A stretch of 64,000 nt of DNA from contig CAYNHF010000033.1 in the NCBI GenBank assembly GCA_964397045.1, positions 124,001 to 188,000 of the forward strand, written 5' to 3'. The position numbers and the translations under genes are program-made. The notes below the pieces were generated by a model. That model did no database searches. It was given only the letters and a program-made list of their open reading frames with translations, and was not told the DNA's origin. Positions 9,748 through 18,606 of this stretch are shown here, in pieces. The stretch comes from CAYNHF01 sp964397045 (GTDB lineage: Bacteria; Actinomycetota; Acidimicrobiia; Spongiisociales; UBA5794). Each line of letters opens with the position of its first letter. Position 1 is the first letter of the stretch.

Positions 9748-11441
9748 GCGTACGCCACCCAGACGACGGGGACAACGACCAGCATTGCGTCGATGCGGTC
9801 GAGAACACCCCCGTGGCCGGGCAAGATCGTTCCCATGTCCTTGACATCCAGCGCTCGCTTGACCACGGATATGGCAAGGTCGCCGAAAGGCGCCACCAGG
9901 GCAACCAGCAGGCCAAGCAGGAGACCGGATCCGAGATCGAAGGGTCCCGATTCGAACAACCCGAAGAAGACACCAACGAACAATGCGCCGAAGATGCCGC
10001 CGATCAGGCCCTCAACCGTCTTTTTGGGCGAAATCCTGGGCGACAGAGGGGTTCGACCCAGTTGCCTGCCAACGAAGTACTGACAGATGTCCATGAACGC
10101 GACCGTGACGATGAAGGCCACGATGAGCCATCGAAAGTCGGGCGACTGCAGCATGTCGAACACAAACGCACCGAGGGCGATCCACACCGCCACCATCATC
10201 GTCAGCGCCGCATTGAACAGGGGCAACGAGCGACCAGAAACGACCGTATAGAAGATCAGGGTCAGCAGCAACGCAGCCGCCATGCTCATCGGAATTGCGA
10301 CCGGCTCAAATATCCACGTCCCGATCATCGCGCCGGCCACACCGGCGAGGCCGAAGACGGTCAGGGGGTTGAACCCAGATCGTACCAACACGGTGTAGAA
10401 CTCCCCGGCAGCGAGGCCCAACACCAAGAGTGCCAACAATCCCAGGAAGAGAGGTCGATACAGCGAACCGATGAACACCGCCAGCAACATAACCGCAGTG
10501 CCGATACGTAGTGGGAGATCGGAGGAGCGCTTGGCGACCGTCGGCGTGTCCTCCACTCCGCTGGCAGCAACGACGTCGTCGAGTCCCACGATGCCACGCT
10601 CCAGCCCTGGCATGTCGGCGGCGACCGCCATGAGTTCTTGGTCTTCGTCTGCGGCCCGAGCCACGTGCTCGGCGAGACCGGCATACTCCTGTGTTGATGT
10701 GGAGTAGAGCCGCTCCGCCGTGATCTCGTCGATTCGTTCCTCCTCGGTGGCCTCGTGGTCGAACGGCGGTGCGGTTTCTGCTGCAGCACCTGCAGCAGTT
10801 ACCCCAGGAGAAACCGCACCGTCAAGTTCCTCGCCTTCTCCGGCCTGGACCCCTTCATCCGTCTTCGGGCCTGCTGGCTCGACTCCCGGGGGTTCGAACT
10901 CGGTCGTGGCGTCTGGATCGTGGAAGACGGCAGCGGTGGAAGCATCGGGGGCAGAGGAGGCCTTGTCTTCCAGTCCGTCGTCGGCGTCTGCGTCCTCCAC
11001 GTCTGGCGTCTCTGGGGTAGCTGATGGATCTTTGGCTGCTGCTTCGTAGTCCACAGCTGCGGGCGGAGCGAATTCCAGCTCAGCCGCCTCGTCTTCGTCC
11101 GGGGCACTCGAGGCCCACAACTCCTCGAATCCCAGCTCTTCAGTGTCGCCTGTCGCCACTACGCGATCGAGTTCATCGCCCGGCGCGCCTTCTTCGACGC
11201 CGGCAGCCGCGAACGTGAAGCCGGACTGAAACGGCTCAAGTTCTTCGGTGTCCTCACCGACCGCAGGATCGGGCGTCATCTCCGGCTCATCTGAAGCAGC
11301 TACCTCTGACTCGGATTCGCTTCCGTCGAGCAGGTCCTGAACAGGTTCGAAGTCGTCGAAGTCTTCAACGGACCACGCGCTGGAGTCTGCGTCCTCCTCC
11401 GGAGTGTCCGGCTCCCCGTCGCCGGGGACGTCGCCTCTCAC
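9726..11441 (-). CDS. cdsA: Phosphatidate cytidylyltransferase with long acidic N-terminal extension
   Basis: Makes CDP-diacylglycerol, the precursor of phospholipids, in the membrane. The catalytic half (about residues 306-571) has eight or so membrane helices and the CDP-DAG synthase signature SVVKRALDVKDMG followed by PGHGGVLDRID. The first ~305 residues are Asp/Glu/Ala-rich low-complexity sequence without cysteines or membrane segments, roughly doubling the usual length of 270-300 residues. The GTG start at 11441 has GGAGGAGG upstream, which supports translation of the whole extension. It sits between frr and dxr, a conserved order. The function of the extension is unknown. Confidence 0.95.
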   Translation of the reverse strand: MRGDVPGDGEPDTPEEDADSSAWSVEDFDDFEPVQDLLDGSESESEVAASDEPEMTPDPAVGEDTEELEPFQSGFTFAAAGVEEGAPGDELDRVVATGDTEELGFEELWASSAPDEDEAAELEFAPPAAVDYEAAAKDPSATPETPDVEDADADDGLEDKASSAPDASTAAVFHDPDATTEFEPPGVEPAGPKTDEGVQAGEGEELDGAVSPGVTAAGAAAETAPPFDHEATEEERIDEITAERLYSTSTQEYAGLAEHVARAADEDQELMAVAADMPGLERGIVGLDDVVAASGVEDTPTVAKRSSDLPLRIGTAVMLLAVFIGSLYRPLFLGLLALLVLGLAAGEFYTVLVRSGFNPLTVFGLAGVAGAMIGTWIFEPVAIPMSMAAALLLTLIFYTVVSGRSLPLFNAALTMMVAVWIALGAFVFDMLQSPDFRWLIVAFIVTVAFMDICQYFVGRQLGRTPLSPRISPKKTVEGLIGGIFGALFVGVFFGLFESGPFDLGSGLLLGLLVALVAPFGDLAISVVKRALDVKDMGTILPGHGGVLDRIDAMLVVVPVVWVAYAWLGLLN

Positions 11442-11483
11442 CTGTGTTCCTCCTCCGGCTTGCCGGTAGCTCAGGCCTTCGCG

Positions 11484-12029
11484 TCAGACTTCGAGCAGCT
11501 CTTCTTCCTTGTGGGTGAGCAGCTCGTCGATCCGATCGGTGTGAACGTCGGTAAGGACTTGGAGTTCCTTCTCTGCCCGCCGAATGTCATCCTCCGACAC
11601 GTCGAGCGACTCGAGGTGATCCTTGCTGTGACGTCGCACGTTGCGAATCGCCACCCGGCCTTCCTCTGCGATGTGGCGAACCACGCGGATGAGGTCGTTC
11701 CTCCGTTCCTCGGTGAGCACCGGAAAAGACAGCCGGATGACGTTCCCGTCGTTCGAGGGGTTCAAGCCGAGGTCGGCCTCCTGGATCGCGCGTTCAATCG
11801 CCACGATCGACGTCTTGTCGTAGGGCTGGACGACCAGCAACCGGGCCTCGGGCACGGAGAACCCTGCCAGCTGTTGCAGGGGAGTCGATGTGCCGTAGTA
11901 GTCGACAACGATGCGGTAGAGCAGACCCGGATTAGCGCGACCGGTACGTACGGTCCCGAACTCCCCGGCAGTATGCTCGACGGCCTGGTCCATCTTCGCT
12001 TCAGCCAGTGCGAGCTCTTCCTTGATCAC
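11484..12029 (-). CDS. frr: Ribosome recycling factor
   Basis: Splits post-termination ribosomes together with EF-G. The 181-residue product contains the family core RTGRANPGLL and YYGTSTPLQQLA near the N-terminus, the NPSNDGNVIRLSFPVLTEERR segment's conserved residues in the centre, and the C-terminal helical KDHLESLDVSEDD region. The start is GTG at 12029 with GAGGTGACACC upstream. It follows pyrH by 9 bases and precedes cdsA. Confidence 0.98.
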   Translation of the reverse strand: MIKEELALAEAKMDQAVEHTAGEFGTVRTGRANPGLLYRIVVDYYGTSTPLQQLAGFSVPEARLLVVQPYDKTSIVAIERAIQEADLGLNPSNDGNVIRLSFPVLTEERRNDLIRVVRHIAEEGRVAIRNVRRHSKDHLESLDVSEDDIRRAEKELQVLTDVHTDRIDELLTHKEEELLEV

Positions 12030-12038
12030 GGTGTCACC

Positions 12039-12752
12039 TCAGTGCACGAGTGTCCCGATTGGCTCTCCTCGGATCGCGGCGGCGATGTTGCCCGCTGCGG
12101 TCATGTTGAAGACGCGAATCGGGAGATGGTTGTCCATGCACATCGTAATGGCCGTTGCATCCATCACCTTGAGTTGATCGGCGATCACGTCCATGTATGT
12201 GATATCACGGAGCAGCTTTGCGTCCGGGGTGGTGACCGGGTCGGCGTCGTACACTCCGTCGACCTTGGTCGCCTTGAGCACCAGGTCGGCGCCAATCTCC
12301 GCGGCACGCAGCGCCGCCGTCGTGTCTGTGGTGAAGAACGGATTCCCGGTTCCCCCGGCAAAGATCACGATCCTGCCTTTTTCGAGGTGTCGGATGGCGC
12401 GGAGCCGGATATACGGTTCCGCGACCTGCTGGATGTTGATCGCGGTCTGGACCCGGCACGGTGACCCTGCATGCTCGAGCGCATCGCGGATCGCGAGTGC
12501 GTTGATGACGGTGGCCAGCATGCCCATGTAGTCGGCGTTGGAGCGGTCCATCCCGACCGCAGCGTTGCTGAGCCCCCGGAAGATATTGCCGCCACCGACC
12601 ACAATCGCGATCTCGTGACCTTCCGCGTGCACCCCGGCGACCTCTTCGGCCACCCGGGCAACAGTCCCGGGGTCGATTCCGTAATTGAGTACCGGGTCCG
12701 CGAACGCTTCGCCCGACAGCTTCAATACGACTCGCTGAGCCCCCATTGTCAC
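12039..12752 (-). CDS. pyrH: Uridylate kinase
   Basis: Phosphorylates UMP to UDP; hexameric amino-acid-kinase fold enzyme of bacteria. The 237-residue product has VVLKLSGEAF at the start, IVVGGGNIFRG, MGMLATVINALA, GGTGNPFFTTDTTAALRA and LKATKVDGVYDADP. The GTG at 12752 overlaps the tsf stop (GTGA); an ATG at 12746, two codons later, is an equally good start. Part of rpsB-tsf-pyrH-frr. Confidence 0.97.
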   Translation of the reverse strand: MTMGAQRVVLKLSGEAFADPVLNYGIDPGTVARVAEEVAGVHAEGHEIAIVVGGGNIFRGLSNAAVGMDRSNADYMGMLATVINALAIRDALEHAGSPCRVQTAINIQQVAEPYIRLRAIRHLEKGRIVIFAGGTGNPFFTTDTTAALRAAEIGADLVLKATKVDGVYDADPVTTPDAKLLRDITYMDVIADQLKVMDATAITMCMDNHLPIRVFNMTAAGNIAAAIRGEPIGTLVH

Positions 12753-13369
12753 TCGCCGCCTTCGCCAACCTGCAAGCGGGAGAACCGAGCCACGGAGATG
12801 TTCTCTCCCATCGTCACGGCGAGTTGTTGCACCAATTGCTCCACCGTTCCCTCAAACCGCTCCGCGCGCACGAACGTCTGGTCGTACAGAACGTTGTCTG
12901 CGTAGAACGAATTGATCCGCCCATCGACGATCTTCTCCACGATGGGATCCGGCTTGCCCTCGTTTCGGGCCTGCGCCGCGATCAGTTCCTTCTCTTTCGC
13001 GACGGTCGCCTCCGGAACATCCTCACGTCGCACCCAGGTCGGTTGCGCCGCCGCGATGTGCATGGCGACGTCGTTGGCCACCTGCTGAAACTCGTCGCTC
13101 TTGGCAACGAAATCGGTCTCGGCGGCGAGCTCGACAAGAACACCGATAACGGGGCGCTCCACCTGGTAGTGCATATACGACCCGATGGCACCCTGAGTCT
13201 GCGCCCGATCGGTCCGTTTCGCTGCCGCCGCGATCCCCTTTTCCCTGAGCAGTTCGGCGGCACGCTCCATATCGCCGTTGGCTTCTGTCAGGGCACGCTT
13301 GGCGTCCATGATGCCCGCACCACTGGACTTGCGTAGTCCTTGCACGTCTTGTGCGGTGAATTCAGCCAT
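12749..13369 (-). CDS. tsf: Elongation factor Ts, short form
   Basis: Guanine nucleotide exchange factor for EF-Tu. The 206-residue protein has the UBA-like N-terminal domain (FTAQDVQGLRKSSGAGIMDAK) shortened here to its key TxxxVxxLRxxTGAGxMDxK pattern, the GAIGSYMHYQ segment, and the core ETDFVAK. Typical actinobacterial EF-Ts is about 270 residues, so this is a short form resembling those with a single core subdomain. The ATG at 13369 overlaps the rpsB stop by 8 bases; a longer frame to 13486 would run deep into rpsB and is not the start. Confidence 0.95.
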   Translation of the reverse strand: MAEFTAQDVQGLRKSSGAGIMDAKRALTEANGDMERAAELLREKGIAAAAKRTDRAQTQGAIGSYMHYQVERPVIGVLVELAAETDFVAKSDEFQQVANDVAMHIAAAQPTWVRREDVPEATVAKEKELIAAQARNEGKPDPIVEKIVDGRINSFYADNVLYDQTFVRAERFEGTVEQLVQQLAVTMGENISVARFSRLQVGEGGE

Positions 13370-14123
13370 TGGTCGGCTGCTCCTTGCTCGCGCCCGCAGC
13401 TGCCGGCTCATCAGCTTGTTTCTTCTTGCGGCGTGCTTGGTACAGCGCGCTGCCGTCCTTCGCTGAAGTCGCGACCGCGCCGGCAATCAGCTGGGCAGCG
13501 CGAATCGCATCGTCGTTGCCGGGAACAACCATGTCGATCGCATCCGGATCACAGTTGGTGTCGACCACCGCGATGATCGGGATGTCGAGCCGATTGGCCT
13601 CCGCAACCGCGATGTGTTCCTTGATCACGTCAACCACGAAGATCACCTCTGGAGGTCGGGTCATCGACCTGACTCCACCGAGGACCGCTTGCAGCTTCCC
13701 GAGTTCCCGCCTCAAACGAAGGCGCTCCTTCTTGGGAAGCGCTTCCATTTCGCCCGAACTCTCCATTCGTTCGAGCTCCAGCATGTACATGATCCGCTTG
13801 TGAATCGTCTGGAAGTTGGTGAGCATCCCGCCGAGCCAACGATGGTTGACGTACGGCATGCCTGCCTCTTCTGCAGCTGCCTTGATCGCTGCCTGCGCTT
13901 GCTTCTTGGTGCCTACGAAGAGAACGACGCCGCCGTCCTCGGTCGACTCCCTGACGAAATCCGAAGCAACCTGCACTTGATCGAGTGTCTGACGCAGGTC
14001 GACGATATGGATGCCGTTGCGTTCGCCGAAGATGTACGGCTCCATCTTGGGGTTCCAGCGCCTCGTCTGGTGACCGAAGTGAACTCCGGCTTCCAGCAGC
14101 TGGCGCATCGTGACTGCTGCCAC
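13362..14123 (-). CDS. rpsB: 30S ribosomal protein S2
   Basis: Structural protein of the small ribosomal subunit. The 253-residue product has MRQLLEAGVHFGHQTRRWNP, IHIVDLRQTL, FVGTKKQAQ, VNHRWLGGMLTNF and the IPIIAVVDTNCDPD signature; the last ~20 residues are a Lys-rich then Ala-rich tail. GTG at 14123 is chosen because AAGGAGGAG lies 3-4 bases upstream. An in-frame codon at 14174 lacks such a site. Followed by tsf with an 8-base overlap. A stable hairpin sits in the 5' leader. Confidence 0.97.
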   Translation of the reverse strand: MAAVTMRQLLEAGVHFGHQTRRWNPKMEPYIFGERNGIHIVDLRQTLDQVQVASDFVRESTEDGGVVLFVGTKKQAQAAIKAAAEEAGMPYVNHRWLGGMLTNFQTIHKRIMYMLELERMESSGEMEALPKKERLRLRRELGKLQAVLGGVRSMTRPPEVIFVVDVIKEHIAVAEANRLDIPIIAVVDTNCDPDAIDMVVPGNDDAIRAAQLIAGAVATSAKDGSALYQARRKKKQADEPAAAGASKEQPTNG

Positions 14124-14168
14124 GTGCTCCTCCTTGTTCGGGTTGGTGCCTCCGCCCACCCTTCGAGC

Positions 14169-14214
14169 CTCCACAGGTCGTCGCCGTCACCGGCGCGCGA
14201 CCCGACCACAGGAG
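14169..14214 (-). promoter_or_regulatory. Hairpin in the rpsB 5' leader
   Basis: Arms at 14169-14180 and 14203-14214 are complementary apart from a symmetric three-base internal loop, and an inner stem (CGCCG/CGGCG, loop of 4) continues inside it. It lies 45 bases upstream of the rpsB start. Ribosomal protein S2 is known to regulate its own operon through leader RNA in several bacteria; whether this is such an element is inference. No run of T follows on the minus strand, so it is not a simple terminator. A possible -10 (TACACT, 14245-14250) lies further upstream. Confidence 0.4.
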
Positions 14215-14295
14215 ATTGCGGTGGACGTGCGGTTTACGGACGGGAGTGTAACCAGGGAGGGTGCTTGTGCCCACCCGGCAAGCACCGGCCGATGG

Positions 14296-15090
14296 TCAAC
14301 GCTTGTAGGGCGGCTCCATCAACCGGTTGCGAAGGCTCATCACAGCCTTGGTGTGGATCTGACACACCCGGGACTCGGTGACAGACAACACCTTGCCAAT
14401 CTCGGCAAGGGTCAAGCCCTCGAAGTAGTAGAGGGTCACCACCAGGCGCTCACGGTCCGGCAACCGATTCACGGAGTCGGCGAGCATGTAGCGGGTCTCC
14501 GCCGTCTCGAATGAGCCGGAAGGATCGAGCGCCTTGGGATCGGAGAGAAGGTCGCCGACGGCGCCTGAGTCGCGTTCGCCGGGGTTCAGCAACTCGTCGA
14601 GCGCTACAAACCCGAGGGTTGCCAGCTCGCCGAGCTGATCCTGCAACTGCTCGACGGGCATGTCCATGTGCTCGGCAAGTTCCTGATCGGTCGGGCTCCG
14701 CTGGAGACCGTGTTCGAGTTCGGCGAGGCTGCGCTGGATCTCTCTGGCCCGTGATCTCACCGACCTGGGCACCCAGTCGAGGGCACGGAGTTCGTCGAGG
14801 ATGGCACCTTTGATCCGATTCACGGCGTAGGTCTCGAACTTGTACCCGCGCTCGAGGTCGAACTTGTCGATGGCATCGATCAGCCCGAACGTTCCGTAGG
14901 AGATGAGATCCTGGGCGTCGACGTTGCGAGGAAGACCCGCCCGCAACCGTCCTGCCACGAACTTGACGAGTGCCGAGTAGTGGAGAATGAGTCCCTCCCG
15001 TGCCCTCGCATCACCGGTCGACTTGAAGTCGGTCCAGAGGCCTTGGAGTTCCTGTTCCCCGCGCTCATGCACGGGGGTGACTTCTTTCAT
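14296..15090 (-). CDS. whiG: RNA polymerase sigma factor of the WhiG/FliA type
   Basis: Alternative sigma factor of the sigma-28 family. The 264-residue product has region 2 (AQDLISYGTFGLIDAIDKFD, then GYKFETYAVNRIKGAILDEL), the region 2.4-3 segment DWVPRSVRSR, and region 4 helix-turn-helix (LTLAEIGKVLSVTESRVCQ). In Streptomyces WhiG drives early sporulation and sits next to rpsB, the same neighbourhood as here; in motile bacteria the homologue FliA drives flagellar genes. No flagellar gene occurs in this window. ATG at 15090 with AAGGCG upstream; its 5' end overlaps xerC by 26 bases. Confidence 0.92.
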   Translation of the reverse strand: MKEVTPVHERGEQELQGLWTDFKSTGDARAREGLILHYSALVKFVAGRLRAGLPRNVDAQDLISYGTFGLIDAIDKFDLERGYKFETYAVNRIKGAILDELRALDWVPRSVRSRAREIQRSLAELEHGLQRSPTDQELAEHMDMPVEQLQDQLGELATLGFVALDELLNPGERDSGAVGDLLSDPKALDPSGSFETAETRYMLADSVNRLPDRERLVVTLYYFEGLTLAEIGKVLSVTESRVCQIHTKAVMSLRNRLMEPPYKR

Positions 15091-15994
15091 ACGTCGCCTT
15101 GAGATGTCGCCGGGTCACTGAAGTGTAGATCTGCGTCGTGGCCAGCTCTGCGTGGCCCAGGAGTTCCTGGACTGCTCGCAAATCTGCCCCTCCCTCCAGC
15201 AGGTGGGTTGCAAACGAGTGCCGCAGCGCATGCGGGAAGGTGCCGAGACGATACCGCACCACGCGCCGAATGCCTCGCGTACCGAGCCTGCCACCGCGTG
15301 CTCCTATCCATAACGCGTTGCCTGCAGTTTCTTCGGCCAGATGGGAGCGTCCGTTAACCAGATAGTCCTGAACGGCCGCGCGAGCCGGTTCACTCACCGG
15401 AACGTCTCTTTCCTTCTCTCCCTTCCCGACGACCCTGATGAAGTCACCGTCGCGGATGTCCGCGAGATCGAGAGCAGCAAGCTCGGCGATTCGGAGTCCA
15501 CTGCCGTACAACAGCTCCAGAAGTGCCCGGTCCCGCAGATCCAGCGGTGAATCCGCCGCCAGTTCGTCCAGAGCGGCGGCCAGGGAGGAAGCGGGTAAGG
15601 CCTTGGGGAGCGTAATCGGCTGTTTGGGCCTCGCCAGCCCGTCGACCGGGTTCACTGCCGCGTCTTCACGTTGCACCGCATCTGCGTAGAAGGACCGCAC
15701 TGCCGATACCTTCCGGGAAATCGAGCGCCTGGCGTAGCTGCGAGTCGACAGGTTGGCGACGAAGCGCCTGGTATCCCGACGGGTGATCTCGCCGATCTCG
15801 CCACGTCCGAGCCGGTCGCAGAAGGTGAAGAACTGCGCGAGATCGCGACGATACGCCGCGACGGTGTGTTCCGACAGGCGTCGCCCGGTCCGGAGCCGGT
15901 CGAGATAGTCGCCGACCGGACGGAGGGCCCAGTCGGGGCATTCGAGAGTCGTCTGCATAACACGCATGGTGACTCCCCGGTCTGGCCGCGTCAA
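15065..15994 (-). CDS. xerC: Tyrosine recombinase XerC/XerD-like
   Basis: Site-specific recombinase that resolves chromosome dimers at dif. The 309-residue product has the SAM-like N-terminal core-binding domain (about 25-110) and the catalytic domain with Arg in GSGLRIAEL, Lys in VGKGEKERDVP, the box II residues in HALRHSFATHLL, His in LLGHAEL and the nucleophile Tyr in TTQIYTSV. Start at 15994 overlaps the dprA stop by 4 bases; an internal ATG (MRVMQTT) is an alternative. Chromosomal housekeeping context argues against a mobile-element integrase. Confidence 0.93.
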   Translation of the reverse strand: MTRPDRGVTMRVMQTTLECPDWALRPVGDYLDRLRTGRRLSEHTVAAYRRDLAQFFTFCDRLGRGEIGEITRRDTRRFVANLSTRSYARRSISRKVSAVRSFYADAVQREDAAVNPVDGLARPKQPITLPKALPASSLAAALDELAADSPLDLRDRALLELLYGSGLRIAELAALDLADIRDGDFIRVVGKGEKERDVPVSEPARAAVQDYLVNGRSHLAEETAGNALWIGARGGRLGTRGIRRVVRYRLGTFPHALRHSFATHLLEGGADLRAVQELLGHAELATTQIYTSVTRRHLKATYERSHPRA

Positions 15995-17043
15995 CGATCG
16001 GTGGTGTGGCGGCGCGATACCGGCACAACGCTCGACCCCTCCCAGCCTGCGGAGCCTTCAGCAACCCAGCGCCCCACCAACGCGACGGTTTCCCCCGGCG
16101 AGAGCCGCGCCCGAGCTGCGATCTCGTCGAGACTTGCGCCGGGCCCGATCAAGGCAGTGACGTCGTCGCTGCCGGTGAGAACCGCGCGAGTTGAGCGACG
16201 TGGTCCCAGCACCAGAGAAAGGGCCTCGAGCAGATCGTCGGGGTCAAGCACCGGATGGGCCCCATCACGAATCAGCAGGTTGGTGCCCCGCGACGTGTCC
16301 CGCCCAACGTCGCCCGGCACGGCAAAGACGGGGACTCCCTGCTCGAGGGCCGTCGCCGCGGTGATGAGCGCGCCACCTTTGACGCCGGCCTCAACCACCA
16401 CCACTGCCTGTGATAGGCCGCTGATGACCCGGTTGCGGGGTGGAAATCGCCAGGCTTCTGGAGGAGTGCCGGGCGGGTACTCGCTCACCACCGCGCCCTC
16501 TCCTTCTAGAAGCGAGTCGGCGAGCCCTGCATGTTCCCGCGGGTACGCCACATCGAGGCCGCAGCCGAGCACGGCGACGCCCTTCCCGCCCGCGTTCACC
16601 GTACCGCGATGCGCCGCGCCGTCGATGCCCCGCGCCAGCCCTGAGACCAACACCCATCCGGCTTCGGCGATCGCGGTGCCGTAGGCCGTGGCGAGCCTTC
16701 TTCCGTACGACGTGCACTTGCGAGTCCCGACTACTGCAACGGCCGGCTGACTTGGAATCGAACCACGCACGAACAGCAGTGTTGGGGCGTCTGGCAACAT
16801 CGCCAGCCGTTCCGGATAACCGGCTTGTCGAGGCAGGATGCACGCCGCTCCCAATCGGGCGAGTTCCTTCCTGCGCTCCGCCGCGCTCACATCGATCGCG
16901 GCCCGCACTCGATCGTTCACCTTCACCTTCCCCCGCTGTATCGCAGCGACCGTTCGCTGGGCTGTGCCGTGAGTGGCCAGCAACGATCTCACCCGGTCGG
17001 GGTGCAACCCGCCACAGGCCAGCCGCAACAGTTCGCCGCTCAC
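15991..17043 (-). CDS. dprA: DNA-processing protein DprA
   Basis: Loads RecA onto incoming single-stranded DNA in transformation; also widespread in non-competent bacteria. The 350-residue product has an N-terminal helical region, the Rossmann-like DprA core (VAVVGTRKCTSYGRR, SGLARGIDGAAHRG, SEYPPGTPP, FPPRNRVISGLS, VVVEAGVKGGALITA, VFAVPGD), and a C-terminal winged-helix-like part. GTG at 17043 overlaps the comM stop by 4 bases. The comM-dprA-xerC order matches other Actinomycetota. Confidence 0.96.
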   Translation of the reverse strand: MSGELLRLACGGLHPDRVRSLLATHGTAQRTVAAIQRGKVKVNDRVRAAIDVSAAERRKELARLGAACILPRQAGYPERLAMLPDAPTLLFVRGSIPSQPAVAVVGTRKCTSYGRRLATAYGTAIAEAGWVLVSGLARGIDGAAHRGTVNAGGKGVAVLGCGLDVAYPREHAGLADSLLEGEGAVVSEYPPGTPPEAWRFPPRNRVISGLSQAVVVVEAGVKGGALITAATALEQGVPVFAVPGDVGRDTSRGTNLLIRDGAHPVLDPDDLLEALSLVLGPRRSTRAVLTGSDDVTALIGPGASLDEIAARARLSPGETVALVGRWVAEGSAGWEGSSVVPVSRRHTTDR

Positions 17044-18530
17044 AGATCCGCTCGCAACGCCAGCGCCTCGGCCACGTGGGGTTCCTCGATTGTTGGTGAT
17101 TCGGCCAGATCGGCCACGGTGACCGCAACCCGGCGCACGCGGTTCCAGCCACGCGCCGTCAGGGCCTGCGACTCCACAGATTGATTGAGCAGAGCGGTGG
17201 CAGCTTCGGTCCAGCGCATGTCCCTCAGCTCGACTGCCCGCAAGTCGCGGTTCAGGACGCCTCTCTGGCGCTGTCTCTTCCGGGCTGCCACGACGCGGGA
17301 TCGAACGGCGTTGGTGCTCTCACCCCGGGGACCAATGAACTCGTCCGGCATGAGGCGCGCCACCGACACCCGCAGATCGATCCGATCCAGCAACGGCCCG
17401 GAGAGCCGGCGCCGGTACCGCTTTCGCCCTCGCTCCGTGCATTCGCATCGCGTGAGCCGGTCACCGGTGAAGCCGCACGGGCAGGGATTGGTGGCGGCCA
17501 CCAGCTGAAACCGCGACGGGAAATCCACCGAAGCCCCCTTACGCGCAATGCTCACTGCCCCTGCCTCGACGGGTTGGCGTAGCGCATCGAGCAGATGAAT
17601 GGGAAACTCACCCAACTCGTCGAGAAACAACACGCCGTGATTGGCCAGGGTGACTTCTCCCGGTACCGGGACGCCTGAGCCACCTCCGACGAGAGCGGCC
17701 AGGGTGGCTGAATGGTGGGGCGAACGGAACGGCCGGACACAACGATCGGTCCTGCGCCTTCCTGCCGCCGCCCACGCCAGCGCCACCTCAAGCTCCTCCT
17801 CGGGATCCAACCGAGGCAGCAGACCAGGAAGACATTGGGCCAGCATCGTCTTCCCAGCACCGGGAGCACCGCTCAACAACAGATGGTGACCACCTGCAGC
17901 AGCAATCTCCAAAGCCCGTCGAGCCAGGAGCTGACCGCGCACTTCGGCCAGGTCGTGGACCGGCGAATCGACACTACGCACCCGACTCTCCGGTTCCGGG
18001 ATTGGTCCGGTCGTTGTGTCTGGCGGCTCCACCTTGCCCAGCGCGGCGTTGCGCAGACAATCGACGCTCCTCACATCAACCCCGCGCAGGACCGATGCCT
18101 CTGCCGCAGGACCCGCCGGGAGGAAACACTGTCTTCCAAGCCGACGCGCCACCATCGCCGCAGCCAGCCCGCCCCGAACCGACCGCACCTCACCGTCGAG
18201 CGCCAATTCCCCGAGCGCCACCAGCCCGCCCTCCGGTGCCCGCATCTGGTCATCCGCCAGGAGAACGGCGAGCGCGATCGGCAAGTCGTAGGCTGCGCCG
18301 GCCTTGGGTAGATCCGCTGGCGAGAGGTTGATCACAACTCTTCGCCGCGGGAACCGGTAGCCGGACCCCGCGAGCGCCGAGCGCACTCTCTCTTTTGCCT
18401 CCCGAACCGCGGTGTCGGGCAGACCGACGATGGAGAAGAGTTCGCGGTCGGCATTGCTGACGTGGGCTTCGACGGTGATCGGGCGGGGCTCAACCCCGAC
18501 GATGGCCACGGATGTCACAGAACCAAGCAT
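17040..18530 (-). CDS. comM: YifB/ComM family magnesium-chelatase-like AAA ATPase
   Basis: Helicase-like AAA+ protein; ComM aids branch migration of integrating DNA in transformation. The 496-residue product has the N-terminal Lon-like fold domain (VGLPDTAVREAKERVRSAL, INLSPADLPKAG), Walker A GAPGAGKTML, Walker B with NHGVLFLDELGEF, the Arg-finger region RQPVEAG, a four-cysteine insertion (NPCPCG ... CECT) that probably binds zinc, and a C-terminal helical lid (GPLLDRIDL). ATG at 18530. In many relatives yraN directly precedes this gene; here yraN is about 5 kb away. Confidence 0.96.
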   Translation of the reverse strand: MLGSVTSVAIVGVEPRPITVEAHVSNADRELFSIVGLPDTAVREAKERVRSALAGSGYRFPRRRVVINLSPADLPKAGAAYDLPIALAVLLADDQMRAPEGGLVALGELALDGEVRSVRGGLAAAMVARRLGRQCFLPAGPAAEASVLRGVDVRSVDCLRNAALGKVEPPDTTTGPIPEPESRVRSVDSPVHDLAEVRGQLLARRALEIAAAGGHHLLLSGAPGAGKTMLAQCLPGLLPRLDPEEELEVALAWAAAGRRRTDRCVRPFRSPHHSATLAALVGGGSGVPVPGEVTLANHGVLFLDELGEFPIHLLDALRQPVEAGAVSIARKGASVDFPSRFQLVAATNPCPCGFTGDRLTRCECTERGRKRYRRRLSGPLLDRIDLRVSVARLMPDEFIGPRGESTNAVRSRVVAARKRQRQRGVLNRDLRAVELRDMRWTEAATALLNQSVESQALTARGWNRVRRVAVTVADLAESPTIEEPHVAEALALRADL

Positions 18531-18606
18531 TCGTGCAACGTACGACCCCGCTGTGACACGCGCGCGCTCCCCCCGTCACGGCTCGACCCGTCACGGCAAG
18601 AGTCGT

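Noticed and set aside
15065..15994. Phage or integron integrase
   Set aside because: Position between dprA and whiG is the conserved XerC/D place, and no attachment sites or cargo are seen.
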